From positions 1 through 64,000 of the forward strand of contig JBGAQP010000021.1 in NCBI GenBank assembly GCA_044220635.1: DNA of 64,000 nt. The letters run 5' to 3'. Under the pieces are notes generated by a model. The model had not been told where the DNA came from and ran no database searches. It worked only from the letters and a program-made list of their open reading frames with translations. Below, piece by piece: positions 15,057-24,589 of this stretch. Source of the stretch: JBGAQP01 sp044220635. GTDB taxonomy: Bacteria; Pseudomonadota; Gammaproteobacteria; Burkholderiales; Usitatibacteraceae. Position 1 is the first letter of the stretch, and every line of letters begins with the position of its first letter. Both the position numbers and the translations under genes were made by a program.

Positions 15057-18000
15057 CTAGTCGCCGACCGCGGCCGCGGGCGCGCGCCGACCGAAGCGCC
15101 CGGACACCCGCCGGTAGAGCGACTTCCCGCCGCGGTAGAGCGACCGCAGGCCCAGCAGCGCGAGCAACGCCTCGCCGAGGGTGAGAACGAAGGCGACGGC
15201 GGGGTTCCAGCGCGCCTCGCGGGCGTGGAACTTGGCGATCGCCCGGTCCTTCGCGATCTCGATGGAGTCGTAGAAGGTCGGCACCACGAGGAGCGTGAGG
15301 ATCGTCGAGGTGATCGTGCCGCCGATGATCGCGACCGCCATCGGCCGGTAGAACTCGCCGCCCTCGCCCAGGCCGATCGCCACCGGCATCATGCCGGCGA
15401 TGAGCGCGAAGGTGGTCATGAGGATCGGGCGCAGGCGCACGCGCCCCGCGTGCATCAGCGCCTCCTCGCGGCCCACGCCCTGGGCTTCCTCCTTGCGCGC
15501 GCAGTCGAGGAGCAGGATCGCGTTCTTCGCGACCAGGCCCATCAGCATGATGACGCCGATGAAGCTCATGAGGTTGAGCGTGCCGCGCGTGGCGAGGAGT
15601 GCCAGCACCACGCCGATCAGGCTGAGCGGCAGCGAGAGCATCACCGGCATCGGCGCGGTGAACGAGCCGAACTGGATCACGAGGACGAGATACATGAGGG
15701 CGATGCCCATGACGAGCGCGATGCCCATCTCGGAGAAGACCTCCTTCTGGTCGCGCGAGGCGCCGCCGAGCTCGATGCCGTAGCCGGGCGGGAACTCGAT
15801 CTTCTTCGCGAGCTTCATCGCGTCCGCCGTGATCTCGCCCGGGGAGCGCCCCTGGGCGTTGGCCGACACCGCGATCATCCGCTTGCCGTCCTGGTGCTGG
15901 ATCTTGGCCGGGCCCTTGCCCATGGTGATCGTGGCGATCTGGTCGAGGGGCACCATCATGTTGGTGCCGTTCACCGCCACGGGCAGGTGCTCGATGTTGG
16001 AGGCGTCCACGCGGTCGTCGGGGTGAAGGCGCACGGAGACGTCGCGGGTCTCGCCCGTCGGGTCGACCCAGTCGCCCACCTCCACGCCGGCGAAGGCCAC
16101 GCGCAGCGCCTGCGCCGCGTCGCCCACGGAAATGCCGAGCGCGTTGGCGAGCCCCCGGTCGAGCTCGATCTTCAGCTCGTCCTTGGGCTCCTGCTCCGAC
16201 AGGCCCACGTCCACGGCCCCGGGGATCTTCTTCATCTGCTCCATGAAGTCCTGGGTGATCGCGAGCAGCCGCCGCGAGTCCGGACCCGAGAACTGGATCT
16301 GCACGGGCTTGCGGGCGCCGTTGTTGATGTCGTCGAGCACGACGTACTCGGCGCCCACGAGCTGGCCGACGAGCTTCCGGAGGTCCTTGGCGATCTCGGC
16401 GGCGGAGCGGTCGCGCTCCGTGCTCTTGCCGATGTCCACGTACACGCGCCCGCCCGCGGCGTTCACGTTGCTGTTGGTCGCCCGGGTCTCGGGAATCGTG
16501 CGCGCGAGCTCCGCGGACTTCTCCACCTTGAGCCGGGCGTACTCGAGGCTCCCGGACGAGGGGATGCGCACGTCGATCGCGATCGACCCGACGTCGGAGG
16601 CGGGCAGGAAGCTCGATCCGCCCACGGTCGCCTGCAGCGCGACCGCGCCCACGAGGCTCGCGACCGCGATGCCGGTCATCGCCTTGCGGTGGTGCAGCGC
16701 CCAGGAGATCACGTTGCCGTAGCGGTTGGCCTGGTGGTCGAACCAGGCGTTGAAGCGCGACAGCCACAGCCGAACTCCCTTCTTCGGCTGCTGCTGGTAG
16801 CCCACGGGATCGCCCCAGTAGGCCGAGAGCATCGGGTCGAGCGTGAAGGAGATGAACAGGCTCACCAGGACCGAGGTCGCCACGGTGAGCGCGAAGGGCC
16901 GGAACCACTCGCCCGCGCCCCCGCCCATGAAGGCGACGGGGATGAACACCGCGATGATGGAGAAGGTGGTCGCCGTCACCGCGAGGCCGATCTCGGCCGT
17001 GCCCACGCGCGCGGCCGTCATGCGGTCGGTGCCGCGCTCCATGTGCCGGACGATGTTCTCGCGCACGACGATCGCGTCGTCGATCAGCACGCCGATGGCG
17101 AGCGAGAGCCCGAGCAGCGTCATGAAGTTGAGCGTGAAGCCGCAGGCCCACACGGCGATGAAGGCGGCGATCACCGAGGTGGGCAGCGACAGCGCCGTGA
17201 TGAGCGTCGAGCGCCAGGAGTTGAGGAACGCGTAGACCACGAAGACCGTGAGCAGCGCCCCGAACATCAGCGCCTCGATCACGTTCTTCAGGCTCGCCTC
17301 CGCGTCCTCGCCGCCGTCGTGGGTGACCTCGATCTTCGTGCCCTTGGGCAGCGTCTTGTTCACCTCCTCGACGAGCTTCCTCAGCTTCGCCGCGACCGTG
17401 ACCGTGCTCGCGTCGCGCGAGCGGGTCACGTTGATGCCGACGTTGGGGTGGCCGCTCCGCAGGCTGAAGCCGGTGAGCTCGGCAAAGCCGTCCTCGACGC
17501 TCGCCACCTGCCCGAGGCGCACGACCTCGTTGCCGCGGCGCTTGACGACCATCTGCTCGAACTCGCGGGGCGACTCGATGCGGCCCACGAGGCGGATGCT
17601 CTGCTCGTCGAGGGGCCCCTTCACGCGGCCCACGGGCGCGGTCGTGTTCTGCGCGCGCAGCGCGTTCACGACCTCGGTGACGGAGATGTTGAACTCGCGC
17701 AGCTTCTCGGCCCGCAGCAGCACCGAGAGCTCGCGCCGGAGCGCCCCGTTCACGTTGACGACGGCCACGCCGTCGATGCCGCGGAAGCGGTCGGCGAGCA
17801 CGTCCTCGGCGAGCCGCGAGATCTCCGCGTGGCTCTGCGTGGACGACGACAGCGCCATGAACATGATGGGCTGGGCGGAGGGGTCGATGCGCGTGAGGAT
17901 GGGCTCGCGCATCTCGACCGGCAGCTTGTGGCGCACGGAGGCGATCGCGTTGCGGATCTCGTCCGCGGCCTCGACCATGTTCTTCTTGAAGTTGAAGATG

Positions 18001-18278
18001 ATGACGATCTGCGCGTTGTTGAAGTCCGAGGTCGAGCGGATCTGGTAGACCTGCGAGATGCTTTGCAGCGCCTTTTCGACGCGGTTGATGATCTCGCGCT
18101 CGACGGTCTCGGGCGAGGCGCCGGGGTAAGGGATGCTCACCACCATCACCGGCTGCTCGACGTCGGGGATCTGGTTCACCCGCAGCTTCTGCAGGGCGAG
18201 CAGGCCGAAGCACATCAGCGCGATGATGATCACCACCATCGAGACCGGGCGCTTGATGCTGAAGTCGGAGAGGAACAT
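15057..18278 (-). CDS. RND multidrug/solvent efflux permease (HAE1 family)
   Basis: A 1,073-residue inner-membrane pump with the two-fold RND layout. The first transmembrane helix is at residues 10-28, with large periplasmic porter/docking loops after TM1 and TM7, and the proton-relay acidic pair is in TM4 (VLIDDAIVVREN). The C-terminus ends in a cytosolic tail containing LYRGGKSLYRRVSGRFG. It exports drugs, solvents or metals in exchange for protons; the hydrophobic class rather than the heavy-metal class fits the DD pair. It lies 3 bp after the membrane-fusion gene. No outer-membrane TolC-type gene is adjacent, so a distant channel is needed. Confidence 0.92.
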   Translation of the reverse strand: MFLSDFSIKRPVSMVVIIIALMCFGLLALQKLRVNQIPDVEQPVMVVSIPYPGASPETVEREIINRVEKALQSISQVYQIRSTSDFNNAQIVIIFNFKKNMVEAADEIRNAIASVRHKLPVEMREPILTRIDPSAQPIMFMALSSSTQSHAEISRLAEDVLADRFRGIDGVAVVNVNGALRRELSVLLRAEKLREFNISVTEVVNALRAQNTTAPVGRVKGPLDEQSIRLVGRIESPREFEQMVVKRRGNEVVRLGQVASVEDGFAELTGFSLRSGHPNVGINVTRSRDASTVTVAAKLRKLVEEVNKTLPKGTKIEVTHDGGEDAEASLKNVIEALMFGALLTVFVVYAFLNSWRSTLITALSLPTSVIAAFIAVWACGFTLNFMTLLGLSLAIGVLIDDAIVVRENIVRHMERGTDRMTAARVGTAEIGLAVTATTFSIIAVFIPVAFMGGGAGEWFRPFALTVATSVLVSLFISFTLDPMLSAYWGDPVGYQQQPKKGVRLWLSRFNAWFDHQANRYGNVISWALHHRKAMTGIAVASLVGAVALQATVGGSSFLPASDVGSIAIDVRIPSSGSLEYARLKVEKSAELARTIPETRATNSNVNAAGGRVYVDIGKSTERDRSAAEIAKDLRKLVGQLVGAEYVVLDDINNGARKPVQIQFSGPDSRRLLAITQDFMEQMKKIPGAVDVGLSEQEPKDELKIELDRGLANALGISVGDAAQALRVAFAGVEVGDWVDPTGETRDVSVRLHPDDRVDASNIEHLPVAVNGTNMMVPLDQIATITMGKGPAKIQHQDGKRMIAVSANAQGRSPGEITADAMKLAKKIEFPPGYGIELGGASRDQKEVFSEMGIALVMGIALMYLVLVIQFGSFTAPMPVMLSLPLSLIGVVLALLATRGTLNLMSFIGVIMLMGLVAKNAILLLDCARKEEAQGVGREEALMHAGRVRLRPILMTTFALIAGMMPVAIGLGEGGEFYRPMAVAIIGGTITSTILTLLVVPTFYDSIEIAKDRAIAKFHAREARWNPAVAFVLTLGEALLALLGLRSLYRGGKSLYRRVSGRFGRRAPAAAVGD

Positions 18279-18281
18279 GGC

Positions 18282-19421
18282 CTAGTTCCTGGCGGCGGCG
18301 GTGCGGGCGTTGTCCGCGGTCTTGGTGCTCGAGGAGGGCGGGACCGAGGCTTGCACCGTCTGGCCCTCCTTCAGCGCCGTGGAGGGGTAGCGCAGCACCC
18401 GGTCGCCCTCGTCGAGGCCGCTGCGCACGGGCCACTCGCCCGTGCGCGGGTCGCGTTCGCCGAGCGAGAGCGCCGCCTTCTGGATCCTGCCGTCGCGCAC
18501 GCGCCAGGCCGAGGCCTTGTCGCCCTCGCGCACGAGCGCGCTCGCCGGGATCGTGAGGCCCGAACCGTTCTCGGTCTCGATGCGGCCCTCGGCGTAGAGG
18601 CCGGCGAGCCGGGGCTGGCGCTGGCCGGTGAAGTCCACCAGCACCTCGACCTGGCGCGTCGTCGGGTTCGCGGCGGGGTTCACGCGCCGCACCTTGCCGG
18701 TGAATTCCACCTCGCCGTAGCCGTTCACGCGAAAGGTCACGTTCTGGCCGGCCTTGACCGCGCCCACGTGCTCGGCGGACACGAGGCCCTCGAAGCGCAT
18801 GCTCGCCGGGTCGATCACCTTGAGCAGTTCCTTGCCGATCTGGGCGGTGTCGCCCGCGGAGACCTTGCGGTCGCTCACCACGCCGTCGAAGGGGGCCCGC
18901 ACCTCGGTGCGCTGCAGGAGCTGGCGCGCCTGCACCACGCGGGTCTTGGCGGCCTCGAGGTCGCTCTGGGCGTTGTTGCGGCGCACCTCGGCGTCGTCGA
19001 GCGCCTGGGCGGAGGCCATGCCCGAGGCGCGCAGCGTCTTCATGCGCTCGTGCTGCCGGACGGCCTGCTCGAGCGCCTGGGCGGCGGCGCGGCTCGCGGA
19101 TTCCGCCGAGGCGAGGCCGTCGCGGATCGCGGTGTCGTCGAGGCGGACCAGGAGCTCGCCCCGGCGCACCGCGTCCCCGTTCTCCCGCAGGACCTGCATC
19201 ACGATCGCCGGCACCTCGGCGCGCAGGTCGGCGCGGCGCTCGGGCTGGACGGAGCCGGTGATGGACGGGCCCGAGGCGAGGGCGATGTTCCTCACCGTGT
19301 GGACGTCCTCGGCGGCGATCAGGAGCGGCGCGGCGGCGCCCTGGGCGGCCTTGTCGGGGCCCTTGGCGCAGGCGGCCAGGGCGAGGGCGAGGGCGATCGG
19401 GAGCAGGGTGCGAAGCGGCAT
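18282..19421 (-). CDS. RND periplasmic adaptor (membrane fusion) lipoprotein
   Basis: A 379-residue HlyD/AcrA-type adaptor. ATG at 19421 gives a lipoprotein signal ending ALAAC (Cys at about residue 19) and has GGAAG 8 nt upstream. An upstream in-frame ATG at 19487 would bury this signal and is rejected. Order: barrel strand, lipoyl half (ENGDAVRRGELLVRLDD), long coiled hairpin (about 85-150), second lipoyl half (VRAPFDGVVSDRKVSAGDTAQIG), beta-barrel and membrane-proximal domains. It links the RND permease to an outer-membrane channel and forms a two-gene operon with it. Confidence 0.92.
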   Translation of the reverse strand: MPLRTLLPIALALALAACAKGPDKAAQGAAAPLLIAAEDVHTVRNIALASGPSITGSVQPERRADLRAEVPAIVMQVLRENGDAVRRGELLVRLDDTAIRDGLASAESASRAAAQALEQAVRQHERMKTLRASGMASAQALDDAEVRRNNAQSDLEAAKTRVVQARQLLQRTEVRAPFDGVVSDRKVSAGDTAQIGKELLKVIDPASMRFEGLVSAEHVGAVKAGQNVTFRVNGYGEVEFTGKVRRVNPAANPTTRQVEVLVDFTGQRQPRLAGLYAEGRIETENGSGLTIPASALVREGDKASAWRVRDGRIQKAALSLGERDPRTGEWPVRSGLDEGDRVLRYPSTALKEGQTVQASVPPSSSTKTADNARTAAARN

Positions 19422-19715
19422 GGTCGGGCTTCCGGGTGGTGTCGGGCTTGTGGCCCGAGGGGCGTTATTGTAGGGCGGATGCGTCACGGGCCGTGTTACA
19501 TGCTGTCACGGCTGCCCGTTCGACGGCGTCCCGCCCCCCCTTGGATTCAGCTGCGCGCAGGGTAGCCCCCGGCCGGTGGGGGTTCCAGCCCGGGGGGACG
19601 AATTGCAGAAAACGGGGGGCGAACCGCCACCGGCGGGCGCGGGCAGCCGCCGCCTTGACCCCCGGGAAGCCGGTGCGCACCATGACGGGCGGCCCGCCGG
19701 CCGAGGGAGGCGTTC
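19422..19715. other. 294-bp divergent intergenic region
   Basis: Separates the RND operon from the C25 peptidase gene. It holds a good minus-strand -10 (19467-19472) and a weak plus-strand candidate, TTGACC (19655-19660) with CACCAT 17 nt downstream (19678-19683). GGGAGG at 19704-19709 serves the peptidase ATG. No small gene or RNA is evident. Confidence 0.5.
19467..19472 (-). promoter_or_regulatory. Candidate -10 box (TACAAT) for the RND efflux operon
   Basis: TACAAT on the minus strand, 46 nt before the adaptor ATG at 19421. No clear -35 at 16-18 nt, so an activator may be needed. No regulator gene is adjacent. Confidence 0.4.
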
Positions 19716-21356
19716 ATGGGCGCGACCAAGGTCATCGTCACCCACCGGGGAGCCCTGGAGGCGAAGTACGGGGCGAAGGCGGAGCGGGTCTTCCGGGCCG
19801 TGGAAGGGCTCAGGGCGGCCGATGCCGCCCGGGGCCTCGAGACGCGTCTCGTGGCGCTCGATCGCCGGGCGGACATGGCGGAATTCGAGGTGTCGCCCAT
19901 GGGAACGCAGAGCCGGGGCGAGGCGGCGATGCGCGGCGCCAAGCGCTGCGTCGACGCGATCGACGCGAAGCTCGAGCCCGACTACATCCTGATCCTCGGC
20001 GGGCCCGATGTCGTGCCGATGCAATCGCTCGCCAACCCCGCCGGCGTCCTCGCCGAGGCCGGGGTCGGCGGCGACGACGACCCGGACGTCCCGAGCGACC
20101 TGCCCTACGCCTGCGACGGCGAGTTCCAGGACCACCCGGGGTACTTCATCGGGGCCACGCGCATCGTCGGCCGGCTTCCCGACGTGCCCGGGGCGGCGAG
20201 CCCCGACTACCTCGTCAAGGTCCTGCGCCTCGCGGCCGAGTCGAAGCCGCTGCCGCGCGAGGCCTATGCGGACTGGATGGGCCTGAGCGCCCGGGCCTGG
20301 TCGGAATCCACGACGAACAGCGTGCGGGAGCTCTTCGGCGACACCTCGCGGCTCGTCTTCTCGCCGCCGAAGACCGACCGCTGGTCCCCCGAGGCACTCG
20401 CCCCGCGACTGCACTTCATCAACTGCCACGGGCGCAACTGCGACATCGCCTACCTCGGCGACAGCGGCCGGAGCGGAGACGACAGGGAATGGGTGGCCCT
20501 CACCGCGCCCACGCTGCGCGGCAAGGTGACGCCGGGCACCGTCGTCGCCGCGGAATGCTGCTGGGGCGGGAAGGTCTTCAGCCCGCGCAAGTCCGACGGC
20601 GCCGAGGTGCACGGGCGCCTGGGCATCCCGCTCGAGTACCTGCGCCAGGGCGCGTACGGGTTCTTCGGCAGCACCACCGTCGCCTACGGCCCCAACCCCG
20701 AGGAGCCCCGCGTCAAGAACGACTACGCGGACCTCGTCTGCCGGATCTTCCTGCAGAAGGTGCTCGAGGGCGCCTCGCTCGGACGCGCGGCGCTCGAGGC
20801 GCGGCTCGGCTACTTCAAGCTCGACGAGTGGCACGACCCGCTCAAGCTGAAGACGCTCGCCCAGTTCTACCTGCTCGGCGATCCCTCGATCCACCCGGTG
20901 GAGACGGGAGCGAGCGCCGGCGAGCGGGCCGTGCGCGTGCCGGTGGCCGTGCAGAGGCAGGCCGCGGAGGAGCGGGCGATGCGCCACGCGCAGCTGCGGC
21001 GCGAGGGCCGGCAGATCACCCGGACCCGCGCGCGGCTCGAGAAGCTCGACATGGCGCTGTCGTCCGAGGACGAGCGCAGGATCCGCGAAGCGCTCCCCAC
21101 GGGCGTGAGGGCGAAGCTGCCGGCCATCTACGCGCTCGCGGCCGACGTCGAGGAAGCGGCCCGGGGCGTCGCCCCGCCGCGGGCGAGGGGGCGCGCGAAC
21201 CAGGTCGTGCTCCTGCTCGACCGCGTCGGCCGGGAGTTGCGCGGGGAGGACGATCCCGAACCCGGCGAGGTCCGGCGGGTTCCCGCCTACGGCGGTTGCG
21301 TCGCGTTCATCAGGGACGGCGAGATCGTACGCATCAAGAAGGTCGTGAGCCGCTGA
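19716..21356 (+). CDS. C25 (gingipain-like) clan CD cysteine peptidase, apparently cytosolic
   Basis: The 546-residue protein shows the order of C25 landmarks. LILGGPDVVP lies near 92-101. The segment SDLPYACDGEF, then TRIVGRLPDVPG, lies at about 127-160. The catalytic His is in HFINCHG (His238). The Cys is in VVAAECCWGG (Cys281 or Cys282, 282 being nearer the usual spacing). GFFGSTTVAYG (315-325) and FYLLGDPS (384-391) follow. The last 140 residues are charged and helical with a small beta end. There is no signal peptide or sorting tail, unlike secreted gingipains. It stands alone and its 3' end overlaps the convergent kinase by 23 bp. Substrate is unknown. Confidence 0.8.
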   Translation: MGATKVIVTHRGALEAKYGAKAERVFRAVEGLRAADAARGLETRLVALDRRADMAEFEVSPMGTQSRGEAAMRGAKRCVDAIDAKLEPDYILILGGPDVVPMQSLANPAGVLAEAGVGGDDDPDVPSDLPYACDGEFQDHPGYFIGATRIVGRLPDVPGAASPDYLVKVLRLAAESKPLPREAYADWMGLSARAWSESTTNSVRELFGDTSRLVFSPPKTDRWSPEALAPRLHFINCHGRNCDIAYLGDSGRSGDDREWVALTAPTLRGKVTPGTVVAAECCWGGKVFSPRKSDGAEVHGRLGIPLEYLRQGAYGFFGSTTVAYGPNPEEPRVKNDYADLVCRIFLQKVLEGASLGRAALEARLGYFKLDEWHDPLKLKTLAQFYLLGDPSIHPVETGASAGERAVRVPVAVQRQAAEERAMRHAQLRREGRQITRTRARLEKLDMALSSEDERRIREALPTGVRAKLPAIYALAADVEEAARGVAPPRARGRANQVVLLLDRVGRELRGEDDPEPGEVRRVPAYGGCVAFIRDGEIVRIKKVVSR

Positions 21357-23751
21357 GCCCCGCGCGGGGCCGGCCCGCGAGCAGGTGCAGGAGCAGGCTC
21401 TTCAGCTTCGCGGGCGGCACGGGCTTGTGCAGCAGCGGCAGGCCGCTTTCGCGGATGCGCGCGAGCTCCCCGGCCGAGGACTCGCCGGAGATGAGCACTG
21501 CGGGCACCGCCTCGCCCCAGGCCGAACGCAGCGCGCGCACCACCTCGACGCCCGTCGTCCCGCCGGGCAGTCGGTAGTCGGCGACGAGGACGCCCGGCGG
21601 GGGCGAGCCCGGCGGCAGGGCGCCCAGCGCCTCCTCGGCGGTGGCGAACGCGTGCACGTCGCAGCCCCAGGCCCCGAGCAGCGCCACCATGCTGTCGCGC
21701 ACGTCGCGCTCGTCGTCGACCACCACGACGCGCTCGCCCGCGAGCGAGGCCTCGGCGGGCAGGGGCGCGGCCTCCTCGTCGGGGGGCGGGCCCTCGAGCG
21801 CGGCGAGCGCGATGCGAAAGACCGTGCCGCGCCCCGGCGCGGAGGCGAGCGTGAGCTCGTGGCCGAGCTGGTCGCACAGGCGCTTGACGATCGACAGCCC
21901 GAGACCGAGGCCCTTGCGGCGGTCGCGCTCGAGGTTGCCGACCTGGTAGAACTCGTCGAAGACCCGCGCCTGGTGCTCGGCGGGGATGCCGATGCCCGAG
22001 TCGCGCACCTCGAGCGCGAGCGCCCCGGCGCGCGGGCGCACGCCGACGAGGATCCCGCCGCGATCCGTGTAGCGGATCGCATTGGCGACGAGGTTCCTGA
22101 GGATGCGCTCGAGGAGCACCGGGTCGGAGCGGACGACTTTCGCGGTGGGCACGAAGCGCAGCGCGAGGTTCTTCTCCTCCGCGCCCCGCGACAGGTCGTT
22201 GGCGATGCGGTCGAAGAGCGGCTGCAGCGCGACCGCGCGGGAGTTCACGGCGATCGCGCCCGCGTCCAGGCGCGAGACGTCGAGCACCTCGTTGAAGAGC
22301 GACTCGAGCGCGGCGATCGACTGGTTGATCCGCGCGGTGAGGCTGCGGCTCTCGGCGTCGCGGGTCTTGCCGGCGAGCGCGGAGGCGAAGAGGCCGAGCG
22401 CGTGCAGCGGCTGCCTCAGGTCGTGGCTCGCGGCGGCGAGGAAGCGCGACTTGGCGAGGTTCGCGCGCTCGGCGTCGCGCCGCGCCTCGGCCTGCCGCGC
22501 CGCCTCGACCTCGAGCGCCGCGGATTTCTCGGCCACGCGCCGCTCGAGCTCGACGTTGAGCGCCTCGTACTGGCGCAGCGTCTTCACGAAGCGGTCGATC
22601 ATGATCCAGCCGATCAGCGCGATGAACAGGAGTCCCGCGTAGGGCACGTAGTAGGTGGGCCGCAGCACCTCCGGGTCCTGGGCGGCGAGCCAGTCGTGCA
22701 CGCCGAAGGCCGCGGCGACGGCACCCGTCGCGAGCAGGAGCCATCCCAGGATGTCGCGCGTGCGCCAGGCATTCTCGGCCAGGGCGTAGACCGCGACGAG
22801 GACCGCGAGGATGGCGCCCAGGCGCACGGCGGCGGCCACGCCGTGGTGCGCGTCCCAGGCCGCGGCGAGGTACATCGCGGGCATCGAGGCGAGCGCGAAG
22901 GCGAGCGCCCCGCGCTCGTAGCGCGGCCAGCGCGCCCCCGCGAAGCGCACGCAGAAGACGCACAGCATCGCCACGAAGAGCGCGTAGACCGCGTTCCACC
23001 AGATCTCGAAGTGCGGCGGCGGCAGCGGCGCCTGGGGCAGGAGCGTGACCGCCGTATGCAGGCCCCAGAGCATCGTCGCGCTGGCGAAGAGCAGGTAGTT
23101 CGGGTCGTTGCGCGCGCGCATCCACAGCACGAAGAGGAAGCAGCCGAGGACGAAGATCGTGAGGCTCGCCACCGTGGGCACGATCGCGTGGGCGAGCTGG
23201 TCGCCGAGCATCCGCGGGTAGAGCGCCTCGTGGGGCCCGAAGAGCGCCTTGCCGATGCCGCCGGGGCTCGCCTGGGGCACCCGGATGCGCAGGTCGAGGA
23301 CGTTGCGCCCCTCGCGCAGGAGCGCGCGCGGGACCGTGAAGAGCTGCACCGCCTCCCAGCGCTGCGGCGGCGCGCCCTCGAGATCGCCCGCCTGCCCGGC
23401 GAGCACGCCGTTCACGTGCAGCTGCGCGTTCGAGAGCGTCTCCGTGAGGTAGAAGGCGTAGTCGTGGGTCGCCGAGGCGGGCGCGGCGACCGTGAACCGG
23501 TACCAGCCGTAGCCGCTCGCTCCGGGCCGGGTGCGCGACCACTCGTCGGGCAGGCGTTGCTCGCTCCAGGCCGCGCCATCGCCGGGGGGGCCGGGCTCCG
23601 CGCTCATGACGAAGCGCGCGCCCGAGAGCTCCGCGACGTCGGGGCCCTTCCCGCCGCAGGCGGCGAGCGCACAGGCGCAGCCGAGCGCGACGAGCGCGCG
23701 CCGCGCCGCCGCGATGGCCATCCCCCTCGTCGCATCCCCAGCGCGTGTCAT
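21334..23751 (-). CDS. Hybrid sensor histidine kinase with 7TMR-DISM sensor and receiver domain
   Basis: The 805-residue protein starts with a lipoprotein-like signal (ALAACGG near residue 33). A periplasmic jelly-roll DISM domain (about 60-185) is followed by seven transmembrane helices (about 190-400) and a coiled coil. The HisKA box is SHDLRQPLHAL (His near 441), with ATPase boxes RNLVANAIRYT, DSGIGI and GLGLGLSIV. A C-terminal receiver has its phospho-acceptor in ADYRLP near residue 723. ATG at about residue 11 (23721) would give a more usual signal peptide. It is divergent from a NarL-type regulator (143 bp), the likely partner. DISM sensors usually bind sugars or similar ligands. Confidence 0.9.
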   Translation of the reverse strand: MTRAGDATRGMAIAAARRALVALGCACALAACGGKGPDVAELSGARFVMSAEPGPPGDGAAWSEQRLPDEWSRTRPGASGYGWYRFTVAAPASATHDYAFYLTETLSNAQLHVNGVLAGQAGDLEGAPPQRWEAVQLFTVPRALLREGRNVLDLRIRVPQASPGGIGKALFGPHEALYPRMLGDQLAHAIVPTVASLTIFVLGCFLFVLWMRARNDPNYLLFASATMLWGLHTAVTLLPQAPLPPPHFEIWWNAVYALFVAMLCVFCVRFAGARWPRYERGALAFALASMPAMYLAAAWDAHHGVAAAVRLGAILAVLVAVYALAENAWRTRDILGWLLLATGAVAAAFGVHDWLAAQDPEVLRPTYYVPYAGLLFIALIGWIMIDRFVKTLRQYEALNVELERRVAEKSAALEVEAARQAEARRDAERANLAKSRFLAAASHDLRQPLHALGLFASALAGKTRDAESRSLTARINQSIAALESLFNEVLDVSRLDAGAIAVNSRAVALQPLFDRIANDLSRGAEEKNLALRFVPTAKVVRSDPVLLERILRNLVANAIRYTDRGGILVGVRPRAGALALEVRDSGIGIPAEHQARVFDEFYQVGNLERDRRKGLGLGLSIVKRLCDQLGHELTLASAPGRGTVFRIALAALEGPPPDEEAAPLPAEASLAGERVVVVDDERDVRDSMVALLGAWGCDVHAFATAEEALGALPPGSPPPGVLVADYRLPGGTTGVEVVRALRSAWGEAVPAVLISGESSAGELARIRESGLPLLHKPVPPAKLKSLLLHLLAGRPRAGLSGSRPS

Positions 23752-23894
23752 GGCGCCATCATAGTTGCGCGGGCGTCTTCCCGTGCGCGCCGCGGGCCCG
23801 CGTGCCGCGCTCGCGCGATCGTGCCGGGGGGTTACGGTAGACTCTGGCCTCGCCCCGATCCGCGGTTCGGTCCGTGCCGAAGGAGTCCCGCGCC

Positions 23895-24521
23895 ATGAAA
23901 TTCCTGCTCGCCGACGACCACGAGATGGTGCGGGTCGCGCTCAAGGTGGCGCTCTCGCCGCTCGGCCCGGGGGTGGAGTTCGTCGAGGCGCCGAGCGCCG
24001 AGGCCGCGCTCGCCGCGGCGGGCGCGAACCCGGACCTCGACCTCGTGCTCATCGACGTGAACATGCCGGGCATGGGCGGCGTCGAAGGCGTGCGCCGCCT
24101 GCGCGCCGCGCACCCGGCGCTGCCGCTGATCGCCTGCTCCGCCGCCGAGGACGCCGGCCTCGTGCGCTCGCTCCTCGCGCTCGGCGTGGCCGGATTCATC
24201 CCGAAGTCGGATTCCACGCAGGTGATCCTCCAGGCGGTGAAGCTCGTTCTCGCCGGCGGCACCTACGTCCCGCCGCGCCTGCTCGCGGGCGTGGCCGCGC
24301 CCGCGCCGGCCGGGGCCGGGAGGATCGAGGCGCTCACGCCGCGCCAGCACGACGTGCTGCGGCTCCTCGCCGAGGGCAAGCCCAACAAGCTCATCGCGCG
24401 CTCGCTCGACATCAGCGAGGCCACCGTGAAGGTCCACCTCCTCGCGGTCTTCCGCGCGCTCGGGGCGCGCAACCGCACCGAGGCCGTGGTGATCGCCCAG
24501 CGCCTGCTCGCGGGCCGCTGA
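23895..24521 (+). CDS. NarL/FixJ-type response regulator
   Basis: A 208-residue two-domain regulator. The receiver has the acid pocket DD (7-8), phospho-acceptor Asp54 (VLIDVNMPG) and Lys near 104 (FIPKSD). A LuxR-type helix-turn-helix lies at about 140-200 (LTPRQHDVLRLLAEG, then ISEATVKVHLLAVFRAL). ATG at 23895 is preceded by AGGAG at 23881-23885. It is probably phosphorylated by the divergent hybrid kinase and regulates nearby envelope or protease genes. Targets are not identifiable from sequence. Confidence 0.9.
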   Translation: MKFLLADDHEMVRVALKVALSPLGPGVEFVEAPSAEAALAAAGANPDLDLVLIDVNMPGMGGVEGVRRLRAAHPALPLIACSAAEDAGLVRSLLALGVAGFIPKSDSTQVILQAVKLVLAGGTYVPPRLLAGVAAPAPAGAGRIEALTPRQHDVLRLLAEGKPNKLIARSLDISEATVKVHLLAVFRALGARNRTEAVVIAQRLLAGR

Positions 24522-24527
24522 AAAAAC

Positions 24528-24560
24528 GGGGCGGACCGGGCCAGCCTGCCCGGTCGCCCC
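24528..24560 (-). terminator. Intrinsic terminator, minus strand
   Basis: A 13-bp GC stem with one bulge (GGGGCG-GACCGGGC paired with GCCCGGTCGCCCC) around a 6-nt loop, followed on the minus strand by CGTTTTTTC. It ends the minus-strand rhodanese transcript. It lies just after the regulator stop on the plus strand, where no T-tract follows. Confidence 0.75.
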
Positions 24561-24589
24561 AACGCCCATCGGAGGGTCGGGCGAAACCG

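Noticed and set aside
18282..19487. Longer start (19487) for the RND adaptor
   Set aside because: It would place 22 residues before the lipoprotein signal; the ATG at 19421 has a ribosome site and an intact lipobox.
15021..19565. Very long open frame on the plus strand opposite the RND operon (about 1,500 codons), and a similar 2,000-codon frame on the minus strand across 12358-18435
   Set aside because: They lie antisense to, or out of frame with, well-supported RND and sigma genes, have Arg/Gly/His-rich composition without domains, and arise because stop codons are rare in this GC-rich DNA.
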